From contig CAZCOE010000113.1 in assembly GCA_964500525.1 (NCBI GenBank), positions 1 through 13,259 on the forward strand: 13,259 bases of DNA, read 5' to 3'. The position numbers and the translations under genes were made by a program. This DNA is from RGIG7378 sp964500525. GTDB taxonomy: Bacteria > Bacillota > Clostridia > RGIG7378. How positions within the stretch are numbered: the stretch's first letter is position 1; each line of letters starts with the position of its first letter. The notes below the pieces were generated by a model. It was not told where the DNA came from. It saw nothing but the letters and a program-made list of their open reading frames with translations, and ran no database searches. Below, one piece after another: positions 7,732 to 13,259 of this stretch.

Positions 7732-7746
7732 GTCGCAGGGCGTCCG

Positions 7747-7758
7747 TCGTGAAACGTT
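7747..7758. promoter_or_regulatory. Candidate LacI-family operator, copy 1 (transporter operon)
   Basis: TCGTGAAACGTT contains the AACGTT centre typical of LacI/ScrR-type operators with one good half-site (GTGAAA). The same 12 bases recur exactly at 11785-11796. It lies about 10-21 nt downstream of the predicted transcription start of the leftward operon, a position suited to repression. An inverted repeat GTTCT-TTT-AGAAC (7756-7768) overlaps its right edge. The likely ligand is the LacI protein encoded at 7998. Confidence 0.65.
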
Positions 7759-7774
7759 CTTTTAGAACAAAAAA

Positions 7775-7804
7775 ATAATACAATAGTCGGCCAAATAAAG
7801 TCAA
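7775..7804 (-). promoter_or_regulatory. Sigma-A promoter of the transporter/GH32 operon
   Basis: On the minus strand TTGACT (7804-7799) and TATTAT (7780-7775) are separated by 18 nt. This puts the start of transcription near 7768, about 124 nt before the first gene. An operator-like site follows immediately. Confidence 0.7.
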
Positions 7805-7881
7805 CCCATTTTTACGCCATTGTAAAGGATATGACAAGATTTGTTTCAATTACACAAAAATTATTGTGAAAATTGTGCAAT

Positions 7882-7962
7882 TTGACTAGTGAACTCCCCC
7901 GTGTATCATTTCATGAAATTTCACGAAACCCCTTTACATAGGGGAGCTAAATCGAGTATACT
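7882..7962 (+). promoter_or_regulatory. Promoter region of the LacI operon (two candidate promoters)
   Basis: The proximal promoter TTTACA (7933-7938), 18-nt spacer, TATACT (7957-7962) would start transcription near 7969, about 29 nt before the gene. A distal candidate TTGACT (7882-7887), 16-nt spacer, TATCAT (7904-7909) overlaps the palindrome at 7909-7928. CCCC (7929-7932) and GGGG (7941-7944) flank the proximal -35 element. Upstream (7805-7881) the sequence is AT-rich with a small inverted repeat CACAA/TTGTG around 7853-7868. Confidence 0.55.
7909..7928. promoter_or_regulatory. 20-bp near-palindrome upstream of the LacI gene, candidate operator
   Basis: TTTCATGAAATTTCACGAAA is a palindrome with 9 of 10 symmetric pairs matching. 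It can also be read as two tandem 10-bp near-palindromes, TTTCATGAAA and TTTCACGAAA. Its right part, read on the minus strand, gives TCGTGAAA, the first eight bases of the two other operator candidates. It sits between two possible promoters of the regulator gene, so it could serve for autoregulation, or bind a different regulator. Confidence 0.55.
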
Positions 7963-7997
7963 GTACAGCGTTGATTTTATAGAACGAGGTCTGCAAT

Positions 7998-8987
7998 ATG
8001 TCAGAGAAAGGTTCCATGCCCACCATGAAGGACGTCGCCCGGGAGGCAGGCGTTGCTCTGGGCACTGTATCCAAGGTGGTCAACGGCATTCCGGTAGGCG
8101 ACAGCTATCGCATCCGGGTGGAGGAGGCCATTGATAAACTGAACTACCGCATTAATAATTACGCCAAGGGCCTGCGGGGCAACAAAACCCTGGTGGTGGC
8201 GGTGCTTGTGCCCAATTTGGTAAGCCCATTCTTTGCCGGACTTGTGAACAGCATTAACCGTGCTTTGTCGGAACGGCATCACCATATGCTTCTGTTCGCA
8301 ACGGATTATGATCCTATGCAGGAGCAGAAATACGTGTTTCTGGCAGAGCAGCAGCAGGTAGACGGAATAATCTGCCTGTCCTACAACGCACAATTGACCA
8401 TTCCGGAGAACGTGCCCATGGTGTCCATCGACCGCTTCTTTGGTGAAAAAATCCCCTGCGTCGCCAGCGACAACTACGGCGGCGGCAGGCTGGCAGCGGA
8501 AAAGCTGGTGGAGGGCGGATGCAGGAACCTGGCTTTCCTGCGCATCGGGTCCAGGCTCACCAATGAGCCCAACAAGCGAAAGGATGGCTTTGTAGGCGCC
8601 TGCGAGAATATGGGGGTGCCCTACACCGCGAAAATTGTGGATGACGGCACGCCCTACAGCGTGTTTGAGGAATTTCTCCAGGAACATATCCATGATGGGA
8701 AGCTGGATTTTGATGGTATTTTCTGCGTGACTGACGCTCTGGCCCACCAGGTTATCACCTTTTTAAAGAACATGGGGATCCGGGTGCCGGAGGACGTTCA
8801 GGTCATCGGCTACGACGGCGTGCGCTGCTTTGGAAGCATGGAACTGTACTGTTCCACAATTGTCCAGCCCATAGATGAAATGGCTGAAACCTGCGTGGAT
8901 ATGCTGCTGGAGAAGGATACGGGGAAGGCTCCGTCCCTGGTATGCCTGCCTGTCCACTATGCCTACGGCGGAACCACCAAGGTCTAG
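7998..8987 (+). CDS. LacI-family transcriptional regulator
   Basis: DNA-binding repressor with an N-terminal helix-turn-helix (TMKDVAREAGVALGTVSKVV, residues 9-28), hinge helix NYAKGLRG (54-61) and a periplasmic-binding-protein-like effector domain from about residue 65 to 325. The 329-aa length is typical. Characteristic segments are VPNLVSPFFAGLV (71-83), VDGIICL, the SDNYGGG-like loop and PEDVQVIGYDG near the C-terminal dimerisation core. The start at 7998 has GAGG 8 nt upstream; a second ATG at residue 7 is possible but its spacing is poorer. It is divergent from the transporter operon and first in a five-gene operon. It most likely represses the transporter operon and the lipoprotein at 11871 through the shared TCGTGAAACGTT sites, with relief by a fructose-containing sugar or sugar phosphate. 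The effector is an inference. Confidence 0.92.
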   Translation: MSEKGSMPTMKDVAREAGVALGTVSKVVNGIPVGDSYRIRVEEAIDKLNYRINNYAKGLRGNKTLVVAVLVPNLVSPFFAGLVNSINRALSERHHHMLLFATDYDPMQEQKYVFLAEQQQVDGIICLSYNAQLTIPENVPMVSIDRFFGEKIPCVASDNYGGGRLAAEKLVEGGCRNLAFLRIGSRLTNEPNKRKDGFVGACENMGVPYTAKIVDDGTPYSVFEEFLQEHIHDGKLDFDGIFCVTDALAHQVITFLKNMGIRVPEDVQVIGYDGVRCFGSMELYCSTIVQPIDEMAETCVDMLLEKDTGKAPSLVCLPVHYAYGGTTKV

Positions 8988-9002
8988 AGAGGCGATTCTG
9001 AA

Positions 9003-9698
9003 ATGGCAAGCGAGTATTTGAAATGGAAATTCCGGGACGTGAAACCGGACGAACCACCACCTCCCATGACCAGGAAGCAGCGGATGGCAAATTGGTTTTA
9101 TTACAATAAATGGTGGCTTTTGGTGGGATTGGTGCTGCTGAGCATTATAGGCAGCATTGTGTGGAATGCTCTGGGCATAGGGAAGACCAAGCCGGACTAC
9201 ATTTTCGCATATATCGGCAGCAAAGACCTGCCCCAGACCTGCGCTGAGGCACTGGAAGGAGAATTGGCATCCCTGGGTCAGGATGTAAACGGCGACGGCA
9301 AGGTTGCCGTAGAGCTGCGCCAGTATATCACCAATCGCAGCGGTGACCCGGAAACGGCCTTGTATTACAACTACGCCGACGAAACGGTGCTTCTGGCGGA
9401 TATTACCAGAGCAGAGAGCTATTTTTTCCTGGTGGAGGATGCGGCCAAGGTGCAAAAGGCCTTCCAGATCTTCGCCATGGCTGATGGAACCCCTCCGGCA
9501 GATGAGGATTTGTCTGTGGAGGACAAGGTATATCAGTGGCAGGACTGTCCCGTGCTTTCCGGACTGGAAACCGATCAGACGCTGCTGAAGGATCTGTATA
9601 TTGGAAGACGCTATTTTGTTGATGATCAGCGGGCCCAGGAGCAGGAGGCTGCGGCCCTGCTCTGGGATATTTTGACGAAGGGGGCACAGCAGGAATGA
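9003..9698 (+). CDS. Single-TM membrane protein of unknown function with an acidic, Ca-loop-like outer domain
   Basis: Not assigned to a characterised family. It has a proline-rich basic N-terminus (1-34, including PPPP and TRKQR), one membrane segment (about 37-57, starting YNKWWLLVG) and an outer domain of about 170 residues. By the positive-inside rule the N-terminus is cytoplasmic. DVNGDGKV (94-101) resembles a dockerin or EF-hand calcium loop with ligands D94, N96 and D98. ITRAESYFFLVED and VYQWQDCPVLSG mark the globular part. Similar proteins with a KWW membrane segment and a NGDGKV loop occur in gut Clostridia, from memory and without known function. The start has AGAGG 10 nt upstream, 15 nt after the LacI stop. 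Its stop overlaps the start of the next gene (ATGA), implying translational coupling. Confidence 0.8.
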   Translation: MASEYLKWKFRDVKPDEPPPPMTRKQRMANWFYYNKWWLLVGLVLLSIIGSIVWNALGIGKTKPDYIFAYIGSKDLPQTCAEALEGELASLGQDVNGDGKVAVELRQYITNRSGDPETALYYNYADETVLLADITRAESYFFLVEDAAKVQKAFQIFAMADGTPPADEDLSVEDKVYQWQDCPVLSGLETDQTLLKDLYIGRRYFVDDQRAQEQEAAALLWDILTKGAQQE

Positions 9699-10267
9699 AA
9701 CGCATTTGGATATTGGCAATTCTTACAGCATTGCTTCTCAGCGGCTGCACCGCCCAGGAGACCAAGCACCCGGAATGGGACGCAAGCTGGGTGCCGTTGG
9801 GGGATGTGTTTGCTGTGGAACCTACAGAGGACTTTGTCCTGAATGAAAGCAATGATATGCTGTCACCCTACGGAGTGTACTATGCCACCTGGACCTGCGG
9901 CGAAGAACGGCCCTTTGTCAATGCAGACGAGGAAGATGCCAAGGTATACGATGCCCAGATTTATGTACTCCTGAAGGAATGCGCCGATGCAGAGGCTGCC
10001 AAGAAGGAAGTTGAGGCATGGATTGCACGGGAGCAGGAGTCCTACGGCGCCGCAGAAACAGAGCCCAAGACCTATGCCGGACAGGAGTTTAAGACTCTGC
10101 CCCTGATTTCCGGAAAGGAAGGCAATCCCTACAATCACGGCATTGCAGCATTTGCCGTGAGAGGGAACTGCGCTGTCAGCGTTGAGCTGCTCTGCTCTGA
10201 TCGCTTTACAGCAGATCCCCAGACAGTGCTGGATCGGTTTTTAAATGGATTTCATTATAGTGAATAA
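9695..10267 (+). CDS. Small lipoprotein of unknown function
   Basis: This 190-aa protein begins with a lipoprotein signal peptide: KR, hydrophobic 4-16, lipobox LLSGC with C18. It should be anchored on the outer face of the membrane. The mature domain is acidic, contains a helical stretch rich in Ala/Glu/Lys (97-116), and ends DRFLNGFHYSE. Two cysteine-containing strands (WTCGE, GNCAVSVELLC) may be structural. No family is recognised. Its ATG overlaps the previous stop (ATGA) with AGGA directly before it, so expression is coupled to the 9003 gene; the two products may form an extracytoplasmic complex. AGGAGG after its stop belongs to the next gene. Confidence 0.8.
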   Translation: MKRIWILAILTALLLSGCTAQETKHPEWDASWVPLGDVFAVEPTEDFVLNESNDMLSPYGVYYATWTCGEERPFVNADEEDAKVYDAQIYVLLKECADAEAAKKEVEAWIAREQESYGAAETEPKTYAGQEFKTLPLISGKEGNPYNHGIAAFAVRGNCAVSVELLCSDRFTADPQTVLDRFLNGFHYSE

Positions 10268-10283
10268 ATAGGAGGCGCTTACT

Positions 10284-11066
10284 GTGGGCTTATTTTTTCC
10301 GGATGAAGAGAGACATTTCCCAGGGGTCCGTGCCACCGGATTTCCCCGCTACAAGGAGCTGCTGGAGCACAATATCAAGGAATTCTTCTTTGTAGGCTTT
10401 ATTACCCTGGTTTTTCTGATTCCCTATGGACTGGGTATGGTGTGGGCAATTCTCTCTAAAAGCAGCCTGGTCATGCTGGGTGTGGGAGTAGTTGGCGGAG
10501 CAATTGCCGGTCCTGGGATTGCCTGCATGTATGACATTATTCTGCGGCGTCTGAGGGATAACAAGGACGACTGGTGGACTTGCTATAAGAGATCCATGAA
10601 GCAGAATTGGAAGGCATCCATCATTCCGGGAATTATTCAATTCGTGTTTCTGGGATTCTGGATCTTCAGCTGTGCCCTGATTCTCTGGGCTAAGGCGCCC
10701 ATTTCCCTGGGAACGGTGCTGTTGCTGCTGTTTGCGGCAATTATATTTATGATGCTGACCTCCATCTGGTGGCCTCAGGTGGTGCTGTTCGATCAAAAAA
10801 TGGGCGTGCAGCTGAAAAATGCTGTGGGATTTATCCTGTTCCATCTGATCAGGTGCCTGGGAGTTGCAGTTCTCCAGGTGGCGTGGTGGATCATCACATT
10901 TTTGCTGCTTCCCTGGTCGGCATTTTTGGTTCCATTCCTCAGCGTGTGGTATATTTTATTCCTTGCTATGTTTTTCCTCTACAGGCCTATGGACAAGGCG
11001 TTCCGCATTGAGGAACAGATTAATGAGGATTTCCCCGGACAAATTCAGATTGGAGAGGATGAATGA
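10284..11066 (+). CDS. Polytopic membrane protein, probably DUF624/YesL family
   Basis: A 260-aa protein with about six membrane segments (roughly 33-53, 60-82, 112-134, 140-165, 185-205, 207-232). The region GPGIACMYDIILRRLRDNKDDWWTCYKRSMKQNWKAS (between 77 and 112) matches the layout of DUF624/YesL proteins, where a GP-A motif and a short charged loop precede KxN(W/F)K. The acidic C-terminal tail is cytoplasmic. The start is GTG with AGGAGG 8 nt upstream. YesL-type proteins are commonly encoded beside LplB/LplC-type sugar transporters (for example yesLMNOPQ in Bacillus subtilis), and their role is unproven; accessory assembly or sensing has been suggested in general. It overlaps the next gene by ATGA. 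The family call comes from pattern memory, not a search. Confidence 0.75.
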   Translation: MGLFFPDEERHFPGVRATGFPRYKELLEHNIKEFFFVGFITLVFLIPYGLGMVWAILSKSSLVMLGVGVVGGAIAGPGIACMYDIILRRLRDNKDDWWTCYKRSMKQNWKASIIPGIIQFVFLGFWIFSCALILWAKAPISLGTVLLLLFAAIIFMMLTSIWWPQVVLFDQKMGVQLKNAVGFILFHLIRCLGVAVLQVAWWIITFLLLPWSAFLVPFLSVWYILFLAMFFLYRPMDKAFRIEEQINEDFPGQIQIGEDE

Positions 11067-11644
11067 TGGAGATTCTGGCTGAAAATCGCTTTACAATCAC
11101 CAAAAGCCTGTTCTATGAAGGTATGCTCCGGGTTTTTGCAGAGAATTACGGAAAGTTTGCCAAAAAGGCAGCCGTGTTCCTGGCTCTGGCCTGGGTAATC
11201 CTGGCGGCAGTGACTCTGTGGCAGCAACAGAACATTGCTTTTGTGGGACTGGAATTGGTGGTTTCAATCCTGGCCATGGTGTGGGTTACGGTGATATTGC
11301 CCCGCCACAAGACAAGACGGGCATTCCAGGCCATGCAGAACCGGGGTGGCGATCTGGAACGGGTTACCCGTTTCTATCGGGATCGGCTGGAGGTAGATGC
11401 CGGCGGCAACCAGACGGTGGTGCCCTATTCGGAGATTACACAGGTTCTGAGCACAGAGCAGCTTATGATTCTGATGAACGCCGAGAATACCGGGGTGCTT
11501 GTAAAGCTGGACGGCTTTCTGAATGGCAGCGACGCCATGGTGCGGGAACTGATTGCAGCCGCAAAGGAAAAACAGGCCGCCTCGGACAGTATCCCATCAG
11601 AATCATCTGACAGGACGCCGGATTCCACTGAAACCTCTGTTTGA
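11063..11644 (+). CDS. Two-TM membrane protein with a YcxB-like C-terminal domain
   Basis: This 193-aa protein has two membrane segments (about 33-52 and 58-80) joined by a short loop, a basic stretch HKTRR (82-86) and a soluble C-terminal domain. FYRDRLEV...VVPYSEITQVLSTEQLMILMNAENTGVLVKLDGF (spread over 104-152) has the strand pattern of YcxB-like domains, which are found in small Firmicutes membrane proteins of unknown role. The tail is low-complexity Ser/Glu/Asp (173-193). The first ATG overlaps the stop of the YesL-like gene (ATGA); a second ATG one codon later has better spacing to AGAGG, so the start is uncertain by one residue. It is the last gene of the LacI operon. No convincing terminator is visible before the next promoter at 11743. 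Confidence 0.75.
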   Translation: MMEILAENRFTITKSLFYEGMLRVFAENYGKFAKKAAVFLALAWVILAAVTLWQQQNIAFVGLELVVSILAMVWVTVILPRHKTRRAFQAMQNRGGDLERVTRFYRDRLEVDAGGNQTVVPYSEITQVLSTEQLMILMNAENTGVLVKLDGFLNGSDAMVRELIAAAKEKQAASDSIPSESSDRTPDSTETSV

Positions 11645-11742
11645 CCGGCAGATTGAGAAACGATTCACTATACAATATATACAAAAAACACCCTGGGGAT
11701 TTGTTGAAGTTGTACGATTCTACAGGTTGTTGTACTTTTTTG

Positions 11743-11772
11743 TTGACAAACCCTTTTACACGTTGCTATAAT
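11743..11772 (+). promoter_or_regulatory. Strong sigma-A promoter of the secreted lipoprotein gene
   Basis: Both hexamers are consensus: TTGACA (11743-11748) and TATAAT (11767-11772), with an 18-nt spacer. Transcription should start near 11779, giving a leader of about 90 nt. The preceding gap (11645-11742) is AT-rich with TTGTAC repeats and a T-run at 11735-11741, but no strong hairpin. Confidence 0.85.
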
Positions 11773-11784
11773 TAATTCGGTCAC

Positions 11785-11796
11785 TCGTGAAACGTT
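11785..11796. promoter_or_regulatory. Candidate LacI-family operator, copy 2 (secreted lipoprotein gene)
   Basis: This is an exact 12-base repeat of the site at 7747-7758 (TCGTGAAACGTT). It is located a few bases past the expected start of transcription of a consensus promoter, where a bound repressor would block initiation. The outer right half does not match the left half, so it is an asymmetric operator around an AACGTT centre. Confidence 0.65.
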
Positions 11797-11870
11797 ATAT
11801 TGACCAAAAAACAACCAAAGTAACTACATACTAAAGCAAACCACAAACGAGAAAAAGGAAGGAAATCACT

Positions 11871-13259
11871 ATGAAAATTTCTATACGCAGATGGTTCTGT
11901 GTCCTGCTGGCGCTTTGTATGGCACTGTGCATTGCTGCATGCAACAATGAGAACAGCAAGGCCGGTGACCTGGTTAATGGCGACTTTGAAGAAGTTGCCG
12001 AAGGCAAGTGGGTCGGTTGGACCAGGAAGGACGCAGCCTTTAACTTCCGTGGCGTTGTTACCAATGAGAAGGTTAACGGCGTTACAATGGAAAAATCAGG
12101 CAGTAACTATTTCGCAGGTTCCGTGGGCGGAAACCCCTCAATGCGCGGCACATTGACATCCGATGTGTTCAAGCTGGGCGGCAACGGCTTCATCACTTTT
12201 AAGATGGGTGCCGGCAAGAACACTGAGAAGGTCTATGTGGACTTTTTCCAGGAAGGCAATGACAAGCCTATCGCTCACGTAGTCAACAGCGATTGCGACG
12301 GCGTTTACATCACAGAGCATCTGCTCACCAAGGTTGTAGACCTGTCCCAGTATGTTGGCAAGAATATTTACATCCAGGTAACTGACAATGACGACGGAAC
12401 AGACTTCGCATATGTAAACCTGGATGCATTCCACGTATGCACCTCCGAGGAAGAGGTAAATGCAGCTAAGGCAGACTATGACCGCCAGATTAAGGAATTT
12501 GGCCCCAAGCCCTTCGAAGAGGATGAGAAATCCAACGATATCGTCAACGGCGGATTTGAGACCGGCGATCTCACAGGTTGGAAGATTCTGGAAGGCACAG
12601 CCATTTCCCGTGCAGGCATCGTTCCCACAAGCCAGTATTACTGGAACGACCGCAGCGTCTACGGCGAGGGCGAGTTCTACTTTGATGGCAGCAACAACGG
12701 CGCTATCCAGGAGAACCTGACCGGCGCTATTCGCTCCACCAAGTTCACCTTGGGCGGCGATGGATACATCTCCTTCATGATTGGCAGCGGCAACGGCGGC
12801 TCCTATGTAGCCCTGTGCGACGGCAACACCGATGAGGAATTGATTAAGGTTACCAACGACTACTTCAGCGATCCTGCACTGGCCCTGACCCTGCTGCGTA
12901 CCTACATGGACGCCAAGGAATATATTGGCCGCGTAGTATACCTGAAGGTTGTAGATGCCAATGATGGCAGCAACGGCGGTTTCGCATTCATCAACGTGGA
13001 CGATTTCCGCGTATCCCTGACAGCAGATCAGGTTGCTGAGTTGGAAGTTGAGCAGATGGAGAAGATCCAGAAGGAGACCTACACATCCGCTACCTATGAT
13101 GACCTGACAACTCTGAACAATTACTACAGCAACTATCCTTACCTTGTGCCTCTTAAGACCGTGACCATGACTCAGTACGCTGAGAACCAGGTTGTGGACT
13201 GCGGCACAGTGGATCTTACCCCATTTGTAGCCAATGCATCTGCAGCATACGGCGGAGAG
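11871..13259 (+). CDS. Large secreted lipoprotein with tandem carbohydrate-binding-like domains, probable extracellular fructan hydrolase (3' end missing)
   Basis: The open frame runs 463 codons to the window end without a stop. A lipoprotein signal peptide (hydrophobic 10-22, lipobox CIAAC with C24) puts it on the cell surface. Two homologous beta-sandwich-like domains follow, at about 34-190 and 224-382. Each opens with VNG-FE...GW, contains a F-LGG-G(F/Y)I(T/S)F strand and closes with (Y)-G-(N/V)-(I/V)Y-(Q/K)V-D-NDG...F-(N)-D-F-V. A helical linker and the start of another region (about 425-463) follow. This NG-FETGDLTGW layout is familiar from the N-termini of extracellular GH32 levanases/inulinases of gut bacteria, but no catalytic GH32 motif lies within the window, so the enzyme call is inferred. 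AAGGAAGG lies 8 nt upstream of the start. It could instead be a pure fructan-binding surface protein. Confidence 0.8.
   Translation, partial: MKISIRRWFCVLLALCMALCIAACNNENSKAGDLVNGDFEEVAEGKWVGWTRKDAAFNFRGVVTNEKVNGVTMEKSGSNYFAGSVGGNPSMRGTLTSDVFKLGGNGFITFKMGAGKNTEKVYVDFFQEGNDKPIAHVVNSDCDGVYITEHLLTKVVDLSQYVGKNIYIQVTDNDDGTDFAYVNLDAFHVCTSEEEVNAAKADYDRQIKEFGPKPFEEDEKSNDIVNGGFETGDLTGWKILEGTAISRAGIVPTSQYYWNDRSVYGEGEFYFDGSNNGAIQENLTGAIRSTKFTLGGDGYISFMIGSGNGGSYVALCDGNTDEELIKVTNDYFSDPALALTLLRTYMDAKEYIGRVVYLKVVDANDGSNGGFAFINVDDFRVSLTADQVAELEVEQMEKIQKETYTSATYDDLTTLNNYYSNYPYLVPLKTVTMTQYAENQVVDCGTVDLTPFVANASAAYGGE

Noticed and set aside
7749..7762. CcpA catabolite-response (cre) site at GTGAAACGTT
   Set aside because: The cre consensus needs one more base between AA and CG (TGNAANCG); here TGAAACG is too short. 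A LacI/ScrR-type operator fits better.
9038..9045. CGTGAAAC inside the 9003 coding region as another operator
   Set aside because: It matches only part of the motif, lacks the AACGTT centre and is within coding sequence away from any promoter.
8763..9719. A 318-codon minus-strand open frame under the LacI and 9003 genes
   Set aside because: It is a shadow frame. The plus-strand LacI protein has strong family motifs, and the next gene is coupled with an ATGA junction.
11645..11742. Intrinsic terminator at the end of the LacI operon
   Set aside because: There is a T-run (11735-11741) and TTGTAC repeats, but no stable stem directly before the T-run, so I do not annotate one.

Overview
The window looks like a chromosomal sugar-utilisation locus from an anaerobic gut-type Clostridia (Firmicutes), plausibly the Oscillospiraceae/Ruminococcaceae group. 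The reasons are AGGAGG-type ribosome binding sites, consensus sigma-A promoters, lipoprotein signal peptides, LplB/LplC-type sugar permeases, an MsmX/UgpC-type ATPase with a lysine-rich insert, and small membrane-protein families familiar from gut Firmicutes. The taxonomic call is an inference. I see no mobile elements, tRNA, rRNA or CRISPR.

Left arm (about 1-7800, minus strand, read from right to left): one operon of six genes. In transcription order these are two ABC permeases (7644-6685, 6672-5788), a solute-binding lipoprotein (5688-4033), a cytoplasmic GH32 beta-fructosidase (3915-2431), a PfkB-family fructokinase (2427-1456) and a sugar ABC ATPase (1281-67). A near-perfect intrinsic terminator follows (43-1). 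The logic is import of sucrose or short fructans without phosphorylation, hydrolysis inside the cell by GH32, then phosphorylation of the released fructose. The ATPase is preceded by a 174-nt leader that can fold into several consecutive hairpins, and may be regulated separately.

Centre (7645-7997): a divergent control region with a consensus promoter facing left, one or two promoters facing right, an operator-like TCGTGAAACGTT site just downstream of the left promoter, and a 20-bp near-palindrome upstream of the regulator.

Right arm (7998-11644, plus strand): a five-gene operon made of a LacI-family repressor followed by four tightly coupled genes (ATGA overlaps or gaps of about 15 nt). These encode a single-TM protein with a large outer domain, a small lipoprotein, a DUF624/YesL-like polytopic protein and a two-TM protein with a YcxB-like tail. 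Their function is not known; this is the most novel-looking part of the window.

Right edge (11645-13259): a strong promoter (TTGACA-18-TATAAT) carries a second exact copy of TCGTGAAACGTT just after the expected start point. It drives a large secreted lipoprotein, truncated by the window end, which begins with two tandem jelly-roll-like domains of the type found at the N-terminus of extracellular GH32 fructan hydrolases. The shared operator motif suggests that the LacI protein controls uptake, outer-surface degradation and probably itself as one fructan/sucrose regulon.
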